Assembly: GCA_030407005.1 (NCBI GenBank)
Contig: JAUDYN010000003.1
Span: 744,001-808,000 of the forward strand
Direction: 5' to 3'
DNA: 64,000 nucleotides
Source: Desarmillaria ectypa
Taxonomy: Eukaryota > Basidiomycota > Agaricomycetes > Agaricales > Physalacriaceae
Below the pieces are notes generated by a model. That model searched no databases. It was not told the origin of the DNA and saw nothing but the letters and a program-made list of their open reading frames with translations. The translations under genes were made by a program, and so were the position numbers. This document shows, one piece after another, positions 12,383-22,629 of the stretch; position 1 is the first letter of the stretch, and every line of letters begins with the position of its first letter.

Positions 12383-14350
12383 CTAAATATCTTCTATCGT
12401 GTTTGCGAAGTGAGGATTCCGTCGCTCCTGTGACTTGGCTGCAACATTTTGCAGCTCTTTTATCTCCTTATTCAACCTGGCCGTCTCTCGGTGCCACAGG
12501 GCAGACACCTCCTCTTCCATCACATCGTCCGATACCTCTGCATCGGCACTCTTGACACCCAAGCCCCTCAAAACTTCGTCAGGTCGAATCCCTGAGGCAA
12601 TTTGAATATCCCCTGTGATGATTCCCGATGTCGTCCTTGTAAGAGAACGCTTGCCACTTTTGCCGCGAGGGGACCCGATGGTAGATGTAGCGGACACTAA
12701 ACCAACTCCATCTAGCATACCAATTAGGTCCACGAATTCACTACGCGAGACGGGTGTGAACACATTGCTATCACCACGCTGCAACGCCGCTGAATAAAAG
12801 ATGAACAGATGCGACGTCTCTATTCCTGTGGATTTTGAAGGGGACTTGGCTGCGGCGGTCGAGATGAGTGGTAAGCTAGCTTCGATTCGCTTGGAGGATA
12901 GCAAGATCAGGAGAAGAACAATGCGTGCTTGGAGGCCCAAGGACTTGACATTTGATACAATTTCACTGTCGCTTGAATCTTGATTAGAGGGCGTGGAGGA
13001 GCATGATAAGGGTTTCTTGTTCGATGGTCCATGGCTTTTAAGAGCAGCGAGAACATGGGCAGGTGTGATGGAAGGAGATCTATCGCCCTTGCAGGATGTG
13101 ACAGCAGCATCGATTGACCCACGTAAAACTTCGAAAAGACTTCTAACATCCCCGGTCATAGCCGCGACCTTCTTTGTCAATAATGTCAAGGCAGGAGCAG
13201 GCAGGAGCGTTTTCGCTTGTTCCGCCACGATTTTATCATTACGCAAAGGGACCAACCTTGCTTCTATGATCTGAAGTAGCTGCGTCGGCGTGTAAGGAGC
13301 GAAGTGAAGAGTCCGCACGGACGACGAGAACGAGGCAGATGACGTCAGGGTGTGAGCGTTAGCGATGCCAATGACACGTATAACGGAGGGGTTGGAAGTG
13401 GGAAGAGAGAACAGAGTCGCCAATGAATGAGGTGTCGTAGTTATGTGGTCCAATTCGTCCAATACCAAGAGGCTTTAGCGGGGATGAGCACTTAATATGT
13501 TAGAAATAGTTTAAGATGCTCATACCATTTCGTTGGAAGACCATTTAGCAGGGCTTCTACGGCATCTTTCCCTCTCGTAACCTTCTTTGTTCGACTAGAC
13601 ACCTTCGTCCGCTCGAACTTCTCATGGAGCCGCTCCCATAAGGCTTCAATACTACTTAGCGCCATGCAATTGATCGTGATGACCTTGATGTCATTGCCGA
13701 GAGTGCGGATAACTGAATTGACGAGGGCAGTTTTCCCGGTTCCGGGCACCCCAGAAATATAGAGACAGGACGAATGATTTGCATCATCGGAGTCCAGAAG
13801 CGAAGCAGCCATGAAACCTATGATAAAGTCATGAATGATTGCGCGCTCATTATCGCGCGCTGGCATATCCACTGTATCATCACATGTTGCACGCAGTAGT
13901 GCGCGTGCCCTGACATGGAAAGGTAAGAGTGTAGTGGGCGTAGGAGGAGGTGTAGTTATCGCAAAGCGGGACACTGGTGTGACCGGCGTCGAAGGAGAAG
14001 AAATCAAAGAGGAAGCAGAGGCGCGACGCTCTGGAGCTAACAATGAGAACAAGCAAAAGTTATTAGAACATAACACACGTACGCGCTCGTCGACGAGGTG
14101 GCGTGACTTCAACCTCTGTCGTCGTTCTCCTGAGCGCTCGCGTTACTCTTGCTGAGATCGGCGAAGGGGCATCTGTATTCACAGCGCGGACGCGATAGGG
14201 AGGAATGTTCTCCTTGTTATCATCGCCATCGAGTACGGTGACCATCGTCTTTGGTCGCTTATAGCTGGGAGTTGGGTCTGGCGATGGCAACTCATTGCGG
14301 TGAGTGCGCTTGCCGAGAGTCGAGGAGCGTGTCGACCGTGGTGTTTGCAT
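12383..14350 (-). CDS. CDC6: CDC6/Cdc18 replication-licensing ATPase
   Basis: Three exons. The start (MQTPRSTRSSTLGKR) leads into a disordered, basic, Ser/Pro-rich N-terminus with several S/T-P sites and NKENIPP, as in CDK-regulated Cdc6. An AAA+ ATPase follows: Walker A GVPGTGKTA at about 13715-13745 and Walker B LLVLDELDHI at about 13437-13467, split from the upstream part by an intron at about 13475-13528. After the AAA+ lid come a winged-helix-like region and a C-terminal helix ending in NTIEDI. Cdc6 loads MCM helicase at ORC-bound origins in G1. ORC1 is less likely because there is no BAH domain and the protein is only about 600 residues. An MCB element lies about 145 bp upstream. Confidence 0.92.
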
Positions 14351-14818
14351 TACCAGTGACGATGAAGATATTACGACTAAACTGGTGGTGGTGTTAAGGC
14401 AAAGAGCGTCCAGCCAAACAACCGATTTTGATGACGGACGTTTGGGATCTCGGCCATCAAATTGTACGTGAACAAACAGCGTCGCGATACTCGACGCGTC
14501 AGTCACGTGTGCAACGCGACGGTCACGCAATATCCGCGCGGGTTTATTGTGCGACTTTGTCAGGCATTGCAACCATCAGCATTTCTCCCGGTCTCAATCC
14601 GTTTGAACTTGCCTTCAAAGAGACTAAAGTCTTCGGCCTTAAACCGAAAGGAAGCTATGTCATGACGGCGGCCGAGTGGGAAGTACAATCCCCTTTCTAT
14701 CAAAAAGAACAAGATTCGTATCGTATTTCAAAGGCTTATTTCACCATCGAAAAGGACATTCAACCCTTCAAATGAAGAGTCAATAGATTGTATGACAGGT
14801 AGGGTCGATCAGTGCTTC
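14351..14818. other. CDC6 promoter region and 3' flank of the nuclease pseudogene
   Basis: About 470 bp. The half nearest CDC6 is GC/CpG-rich and holds the MCB. A 116-codon plus-strand ORF (14428-14775) has no recognisable domain and overlaps the promoter, so it is not called as a gene. Confidence 0.4.
14494..14499. promoter_or_regulatory. MluI cell-cycle box (ACGCGT) upstream of CDC6
   Basis: A palindromic ACGCGT lies 144 bp upstream of the CDC6 ATG, with further CGCG-containing sequence nearby (about 14479-14486 and 14512-14519) and a CACGTG box at 14504-14509. MBF (Swi6/Mbp1-type) binds ACGCGT in ascomycetes to drive G1/S transcription, and cdc18/CDC6 is a classic target. Conservation of that regulation here is inferred from position and motif only. 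Confidence 0.5.
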
Positions 14819-16452
14819 TCACCACACAGCCAAGCGATAACCTTGCTTCGCGACCCGAAGTCCAATCTGCAAGAATCATGTCAGCTTAGAAGAAGAAATC
14901 CAGACGCTTGACACTACCAGAGGTATAGCATCATCATAGTAGCTGGACGAGCAGAGGTCAGAGAAATCGTCATAGGTAAAGACGAAGGACTAAAAATAAT
15001 CCATATCGGCAAACAATTTAAAGGAGGATGAAGGCCGTACATAATCTATCTTGTTCGATTCTATTGCCAAAATATGCGGAAATCCAAGAGGAGTGATATC
15101 TCGCGCGACCAGGTGGTTCTTAACGTCCGTTTCAACGGTATATACTCCTCTTCTCGCTGGCTCAGTGGTAGAAGAACATGATATCTAGTCTGACGTCAAA
15201 TTTGCGTACTCGCCAGACTGTGAACAGTGATGGGATGGCATAACAACACGAACAATGTAATTATCTTTATCCTTGCGACAAGATCGTCCACCCAATCTGA
15301 TACTGATCCATCAAAATGGTTATCCAAGCGTTGGTTTATCAACCCGGAGTCTTTCCGAGAAAAGACGTTAGACCAGCAGAAAAGTAGGAATGTTCCCAGG
15401 CTTACCCCACATCTTGGTGAGGACTGGTCAACTACATCCACCTTGGAAAATATCAAGACTTAGGGATTGTAAATCGGTGCTCGAACCAGAACATTTAACG
15501 CTAATGGAATTTCCACCAACCTCAAATGCTTCAGCATGGAGGGGTTGCCCGACATCACCGATAAACTGGTATTGATATTCGATGGTGAACGATCAAATTT
15601 CTCTAGGGCACAAGTGAAAAAAACATACATGATCTGAGATAAGAGTCAGAGTGCGTACGCCAGAAGAATTGGAACGGATACACCAAGGGACTTGAGCGCT
15701 TCCGATGTCTGTTCAGTGGAAGGAGAATCGTCGATAAGACGAGACGTGTAATTTGCCTGACTGATGATTCCGAACTTCTATGAAACAGACGAGATGAGAC
15801 GAGTTACAATCGCAGTGACTAAAGAAACCGTCTCAGATTCAAAGAGAAGGACTTTTAATCACTTATGAACGCACCTGCCATCCGAGCAGTCGCGCTCCTC
15901 GTCCACTAAACACGAGCTGGGAGGATCATCTGTACAGAAAGATATATGAGTGTGAGTTAATGGAGAAGTCTGTATGCAAAGTTTACCTCCCACATCAACG
16001 TAATGTAGAGCAGAAGACCTTCCGAATACGCGTTATTGTAATTTGTGGAAGGAGAATGAAAGGTCTCTTACCATTTGAAGGCGGAGTTAGATTTGATATT
16101 GTCAGCCCAGTTGCGAAGAACATCAGAAAGCTCTTGGACATCATTGCGAGAGAAACTCGTACGGTCGCTGCTTCTCCGAGGGTTTCGTTGTCGAGGGTCA
16201 AAGTGATGAAAGCAAAAGCTTTGGGCGCAAGGAACTGCATTTGCATATCCAATGATTGGCCGGTAGGTTGTTTTGAATAAAGTATATTCACCTCCTGGGC
16301 AACGAATCTAAAAGAAGACTGCAAGACCGAAAGCCAATCAGGTTGAAATTATCTCACCTGACAGCCTGATGGCCACTCGCACCCCAAGCGTGTACTTGGG
16401 TAAATGCAAAGAAGACTACTGATGATGTGATAAAGAACGCGATAGAGTTCAT
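14819..16452 (-). pseudogene. S1/P1-type nuclease, damaged copy
   Basis: The start, MNSIAFFITSSVVFFAFTQV, is a signal peptide followed by mature WGASGH, carrying the first two zinc ligands of P1 nuclease. The blocks WADN, WSSALHYVDV, ANYTSRLIDD, FIGDVGQPLHAEAF and MWDSGLINQRL follow in family order. The C-terminus is GLRVAKQGYRLAVW, with the stop at 14819-14821. Compared with the intact paralogue at 42132-43881, this copy has a donor GT changed to AT (15865-15866), an acceptor AG changed to AC (16110-16111), a donor GT changed to CT (15462-15463), an in-frame TAG in place of a Trp codon (15185-15187) and Gln in place of a ligand His (15467-15469). It still carries the 5-nt exon at 15629-15633. 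It was probably once a secreted zinc nuclease and is now inactive; assembly error is a less likely alternative. Confidence 0.8.
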
Positions 16453-16945
16453 CCCAAAAGTTAGATGGGGCTCAGGATGTTGTTTGAAAGCCATCATATA
16501 TAGACCATTGCTAGTGTGCTTCTTAACAAGAGGACCACAAGGTCAGTTTTGCAACATTTGAGTTTCATGCATGTGTGCATTGCCGATATCGAAGATAACA
16601 TATGGTGCATCTCACGCATGTGTCTTTACAGTGTGTACTCTGCGTAGGGACGCGTGCTTTTGGACGGTTGATAGATACAAAGTCGTCATGACAGTTAGCA
16701 GTGAAAGTAATACCACGGGAGGTGTGCCATAAATTAGCCCTCTCAAATTCTAGAGTTTCCCCGTTGCTTGTCAAACGATGTATTCCATGATGTACACTAG
16801 ACACGTGCCGTCTACGAATGCAAACATAGATCGCCGGGATACGAAAAGCAGAATAGCCATGACAACGCGACAAGGAACCACCGCAAGGATATGGCGGTCA
16901 GGATGATACGAAAATATAGATACTTAAGTTCTACTACGAGGGCGT

Positions 16946-18732
16946 TTATAAGAGATGCACGAGTTTTCTTGGTATACTCACACGCAGCACTTTCACGTCG
17001 AGTTGACGGTAGACAACCCCGATCATACTGGACAATAGCATTATGCCAGTAAACAAAATCAAAGGCCCCTACATCGCAAATATTAGTTGCTGCGAGAAAG
17101 CTGTTTAAATAACTCACATATCCTTTTAATGCATATGGATACTCAGACTTTCCTGTGAGCGCCCATGGGTGTAACAACCCAGATGAAATAGGTGCAGACA
17201 TAGCGTTACCGACGCCTCTACCAGCAATGAAGATACACATCAACATTGATAATAAGTGTGGATCATCACCGCCTACTATCGACGCGAACTTTGTCCACAA
17301 CGCAGACCAGCTGGGCGCAAGGAAGCCGTAGAGGGCGGAAAATATGAGAAGAGTAGCGAGTTGGGTAGTGAAGCCCCATATACATAGAACGGCGAAGGAA
17401 GAACCGAGCGCAGACAGGAAGATGGAGATACGTAAATCGAACCTGTCGGAAAGATAGCCAAGGAAAATGCAGCCCGGCGCGGAAGTACCTGCAGAATGGT
17501 GTTTTACGTCAACAGCCCGGTCGCTCGAGAACAAATCAGCGTACCATTCATCAATGATAGCGCCTAGGTTCCTGTGGAGGCTGCGTTATTTAATCCTAGA
17601 TCTTGTTGCAAAAACTACAAGAGCATCAAATGAGAACGGCCCATACTATGTCACAGAAAATGGCCAACCTACTTGGCAGATATAGTGTAGGAAGGAATGT
17701 CCCCAACCCTTGCATCAAATTCGCAATGAGAAAAATCCAAAAGGGTTTGAACTTGAGAAATTGAGTATTGATGGGTCTATGGTGGACGATTTGGGACGGT
17801 GGGACTCGCGACTTAATATAGGGCAGTGCTGGGAGGGCAAAAATGGTGAAGGCTGTTCCTAGAGCTAGCATAGTAGTCCTGAAGCCATATGTATACAAAA
17901 GACTCTTGATGACTATTGGCATTATGGCACCTCCGATGCCTGGGAATACGAGTTATGAGCTAGCCTACAAACTGTGCTGTCAAGGACACACCAGAGCCCA
18001 AAAAGATGAGGCCATTTGCCTTCGTATGGTTCGAGAAAATTAGATCATTGTGAATTATCCAAATATGCATAACAACCTACCAATCCTTTCCTTTCAGAAA
18101 ACCACTCAAATGTGTATGTCATGGTAGGAAAATATAGCATGCCTGTGCCGAGGTTGTATTAGCTGCATGATTCTAATGGTAGCTAAATAACACTTACTGC
18201 CCCTGATTGAATACAGGATTCCTTGCATTAATAACAAAACACCCGATGTCTTTGCAAATGCTGCTCCAAATAAACCTGTGATGCATAGCATCAGCCCTAT
18301 GTACATTCTCTTCTTCTTATGCACTGGAAATCATGAGAACATGGGAAGAATGACAAGTGAGACAAAATACATCAATCCACTAGATAGAGACCTGACAAGA
18401 GTGAGAAGCGACGATGGGGTATTTTGGAAAGGTTCATGTGAGGTGTAGTAGTTGAGGAAAACACCGTAAGAGAAGGGATAAGACCAGACAAGAAACTCAA
18501 GAAGCCATGCGCTGATGAGGAATGCCCAGGCATGGAACCCATGATCCTATGTGGAAAGCTGCTTTGAGGTTTGGCAAAACAGATGAAGCTAATGATGAAC
18601 CATCAGGGGTAAGGATGACGTATTCAATGGTGCTTCATCAGTATCGCCAGCTCCTCCTCTTTGAGCTGTTTGCATATCTACAGCCATATCTTCAAGGTCA
18701 ATTGTTCGTTGGTCCAAATTATCAGATTTCAT
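16946..18732 (-). CDS. Major facilitator superfamily transporter, monocarboxylate-transporter-like
   Basis: The start, MKSDNLDQRTIDLEDM, gives a hydrophilic N-terminus. An intron follows, then the typical first helix DHGFHAWAFLISAWLLEFL and WSYPFSYGVFLNYYTSHEPF. About 12 membrane segments are visible across seven or so exons, including a loop-helix pattern RFDLRISIFLSALGSSFA (about 17360-17440) equivalent to the second-half MFS signature region. The last exon ends about 16946 with VKVLRVSIPRKL. Family members are plasma-membrane carriers of monocarboxylates or other small solutes; the substrate cannot be told. The first 43 residues are poorly conserved, so the start is fairly but not fully certain. 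A copia retrotransposon sits 80 bp upstream of the ATG. Confidence 0.8.
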
Positions 18733-18811
18733 CCTGACTCATGTCAGCTTTCAGATATTAAGGAAGATAAAATGCTGTATACTGTGTCTGATTCTAACTA
18801 ACTAACTCAAT

Positions 18812-18816
18812 GTCAG
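18812..18816. repeat. Target-site duplication of the copia element, left copy
   Basis: GTCAG directly precedes the left LTR. GTCGG follows the right LTR at 32065-32069. One transition separates the two 5-bp copies. Confidence 0.75.
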
Positions 18817-19114
18817 TGTTAAAGATGCGCTTAGCTGCATATGGCAATCCAGCAATCAGAGCAATGGTGAAGCACGCAAACCTTCACACACCTTCTCCTT
18901 GGCTCAATCATCTGTCTGCTCACTCAGCAATGAGTCAGACATAGACACTAGTAGATAATAGTATATTCTAGAAGTACCCACCTTATAGTATATATATCAG
19001 GCAGACCAGCCCACCAATAATACAGATTAATATTCTCCCCCACCTCTCTCACACAGTCAAGTCTTGTAGTTTACCACTGCACTTATAACCTCCATTTCAC
19101 ACTCTTTTACAACA
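18817..19114 (+). repeat. Copia 5' LTR (298 bp)
   Basis: Begins TGTTAAAGATGCG and ends TTTTACAACA. It is co-linear with the right LTR at the same length. A TATA-like run (TATATATA) lies near 18990. Confidence 0.93.
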
Positions 19115-19130
19115 GGTTATGGGCCCCAGC
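19115..19130 (+). other. Primer-binding site, half-tRNA-iMet type
   Basis: GGTTATGGGCCCCAGC starts directly after the LTR. Drosophila copia uses a very similar sequence that pairs with the anticodon-stem region of a cleaved initiator tRNA-Met rather than its 3' end. The extra C in the C-run is a small departure. Confidence 0.7.
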
Positions 19131-19200
19131 TCTAACTAAACTACAGAAGACTCACTGTAATTAATTATCTTGCTGAACTACAATCCACCTCCATATATTA

Positions 19201-21942
19201 TGTCTGACATCACACCCTCATCATTATTCCACATTGAGCTACTCCAGGAGCACAACTGGGTTCCATGGAAGTGTCACATCACTGTGATCCTGCAAGAACA
19301 AGCCCTGTTAAAGTACACCAATAGAACATTGAATAAACTGATTCTGACAAACTTAAATTCACTAATTAAGAAAGAAATAGATGAAATCACAAAGTGGGAA
19401 GAGGGAGATGGATGAGTGCAGACTCAAATCGAGCTCACATTGAGTGACTCACAGATGATACATATTGTGGGGGTAAAAATGTCAGCTGAAATATAGTTGC
19501 AGCTTAAATTAGTAAAGGAAGCTAGAGGAAAATTGGGAATATTTGCACACTGATGCCATCTTTACCACACTGTGGCTGATGAGTCCACAGATATTATCGA
19601 GCACACCACAGAGATGTGCTGAATCCAGAAAGAGCTTAGCATGCTGGAAAGTATCATCACTGATAAAGACTTTCTGATGCTGCTCGTATTATCACTACTA
19701 GAATCCTGGGACCAGTTCATATTAGCATATCTAGGATCCACTGGAAATAACCCAACAGTCATATCGCATGAGTTCATTGCTATCACTCTTGAAGAGAACC
19801 ATTGATGGATTGAAAAATCTGATGAAAGTGAAGTTGCCATATATGGGTGCAATAACAGAAAGACAGGCAGTAGAAGCAGCCAAGGAAACTCTACATCAGG
19901 GAAGGTCTCCAATGATGTTGAGTGTTAGAACTGCCACAAGTAAGACCACACATCAGCACAGTGTTAGTCCAAGGGTGGCAGCTAAGAAGGGAAAGGTCCA
20001 GGCAGAAAGCAGGGAAAGAAGAAGAGGGAAAGATCTAATCAAGCAAAAGATTCAGGAAATATGAAGGATGATATTGTTGAAGCCACTTACAATGTAGAGT
20101 CTAAGCCTCAATTTGACTCACATTTCTCCACTTACAGCTGGCTATCCAACTCTGAAACAACCTCACATATTTCCAATTGCTGAGAAATCTTCATAGACTT
20201 CAAGCTGCTTAAGACCATGACCATTGCAGGCATTAGGCTGAGGAACAATCCTGTTAGACTGCAAAGTCAATGAAAAAACTGTCACTCACAAACTGAAAGA
20301 TACACTCTATGCATGGAATGCCATAAATAACCCAATCTCCATTAGTAGACTTGATGATGCTGGTATAGAAGCTTCATTCAAGAATGACATAGTCTAGTTT
20401 CTCTAAAAGGATGGGAAAATCCTGGCAAAAAGAAAGAAGACATGCTATTTGTATTTGATGGATGCTTGAGCATATAATACTGTACAAGAATAGTCAAACA
20501 TTGCCAATACTGAAAATAAGAACACATGGGACACTTGACACAAATGTATGGGACACCTAGGAAAGTCAAGGTTAGAACAATTGAAGAGAGAAGGATTGGT
20601 GGAAGGGTTTATAGTCAATGACAACTCACCTTCACTCAGTCAATGCGAAGCTTGCATTCAAGCCAAGATGACCCTTCATCCATTTCCACAAGAAGCAAAA
20701 CATCGAAGTGAGAAACCAGGAGAAACCACACATGGTGACATCTGGAGACCAGCCCAAGTAGAGTTTCTGCAGAAGTCAAAATACAATATTATACTCACAG
20801 ATGATGCAACCCAGTGATATACACCTAAATTCATAAAATTGAAGTCAGAAGCATTCCAGAAAATTAAAGAATATATCACCTTCATCAAAACACAGTATGG
20901 ATTCACACCAAAGATACTACATGTCAACAATGCAAAGAAACTCACTAGTAGGGAGGTAAAACAATAGTTGAAGAAGAAAGGGATATGACTACTCACACCA
21001 GCACTATACACACACTCATTTAATGGTGTAGCTGAACACTTTAATTGCACACTAGTGGAGCTAGCATGAGCCATGATGATAGCTAACAATGTACCATCAT
21101 TCCTGTGGGAGACAGCAATAGAATATGCAGCATACATCAGAAATCATGCATTAATACAAGCCTTTGATGGAAAAACACCTGAAGAAGTATGGATAGGAAG
21201 AAAACCTGATGTCTCGCATCTATAAGAGTTTGGTTATGCAGTCTGGATCAAATAGGAAGGAATCAGTCTTTCAAAGCTGGGCAGAAACTCAAGAAAAGCA
21301 AAGAAACATACCTTTGTGAGGTTCACAGAGAATGCAACAGTCATCAAATACTATGACACAGAACTTTGCACAATCTGAGAATCTCAGAACTATAAGTTCA
21401 TTGAGCCTATAGCTATAAAACAAAGCACAGACAATATGCAGCTTGTAGGAGAGGCAGCAAAGATGAACAACTCACTATTACCAAAGGAAGCTAAAGAAGG
21501 AAGTCAGCAAACCATATCACTATAGCCCAAAACCAAAAAAACTCCTGAATCAACACCAGAAGCACTATGATGCACCTCACATACCACTAGTGATCATGAC
21601 TATCACAAGCTCAACAACCTCAATGCATGGAAAGCAGTACCATCATGAACTCCATTGGCTCTATCTAAACATCCTCCAGAATCAACAAACATTGCAATGA
21701 CTCAAAGCTATATTGCCAGTAATAGTGAGCACATTAATCATGACAACTTCTCACAAAGCCTTGCAGAGACACAAGAATCAGCAGAATAGCCTGAATGGAA
21801 GAAGACTATAGATGAGGAAATGTCAATGATTAGAGAAATGAGGACTTACAAGCTCAAGGATCTATCAGAGAGATGCAAAACCATAGGCTGCAGATGGACC
21901 TATATGAAGAAATATGATGAGTATAGAAAAGTTTTATACTAC
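19201..21942 (+). pseudogene. Copia gag, protease, integrase and start of reverse transcriptase, decayed
   Basis: Gag opens at 19201 (MSDITPSSLFHIELLQEHN). A zinc knuckle at about 19921-19965 has lost Trp and basic codons to stops. The protease site reads NSE at 20148-20156 where the family has DSG. The integrase HHCC region (HMGHLGKSRLEQLK, then CEACIQAK) is at about 20523-20672, and the first DDE Asp lies in THGDIWRP. The RT N-terminal part (EWKKTIDEEMSMIREM) starts at about 21795 and stops at the gypsy insertion (…RKVLYY). Stops interrupt every domain. The coding sequence is inactive. Confidence 0.88.
21938..21942. repeat. Target-site duplication of the gypsy element, left copy
   Basis: ACTAC precedes the left gypsy LTR and recurs exactly at 30427-30431 after the right LTR. 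Confidence 0.92.
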
Positions 21943-22360
21943 TGTTAGGTACCCACTTAGTCATGAGACTTGGGATGTCAGCTGACCTCTAAGGGCTGTT
22001 ACGTGTTTGAACAGTTACCCAGATAGAGGTTTAGGCTTGGTCTTTAGTAAGGTGAGAGTAAGAGGTTTATGATTAAAGTTTAGTCAAAAGATAGAGTACA
22101 ATAGTGTAGTTTACTCTGTTTATATATTATTTCTATAGCAATATATTTAGGTGAAACATTAGAGTCCATGCTTGAACAGTGTCAAAGCTGAATGATCTGA
22201 AAGGATCATAGGTCCAATAGAAAGTGTCTGGGGTGACAGACAGTGAGAATGAGGGTAGTAGCCAGCGAATAGCTGGATATGAGTCAAAATCATTGATAGA
22301 TTAGATGGCTGAGTCATGGATATGACTCAGATAAGATAAGATAACAGAAAAATCATAACA
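21943..22360 (-). repeat. Gypsy 3' LTR (418 bp)
   Basis: Begins TGTTAGGTACC on the plus strand and ends ATCATAACA. It pairs over its full length with 30009-30426. Confidence 0.93.
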
Positions 22361-22629
22361 TTACCCCCTTGTTAAAGCAGTCATTCTGACTGCTAAGGTT
22401 CTTCTTTGAGGGTATCGAATTGCATTGCGATTTGACTAACCTAGTACTAGTCAATCAGCTTTTTCTATATTGACTCATCTGGATTGATAATCTATTTTGT
22501 GTATCCATCTTTTTGTTTGGTGAGATAGGCTACATCACCATGTTCTGAGTATTTGTGGTCTAGGATCTTGACCACTGCTTTATTGTTGGTTATGATTTTT
22601 GGAGTATATATGGCATGGTTTATGCTGGC

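Noticed and set aside
14428..14775. 115-codon plus-strand ORF upstream of CDC6
   Set aside because: No domain or homology recognised, and it overlaps the promoter with the MCB; chance ORF is more likely.
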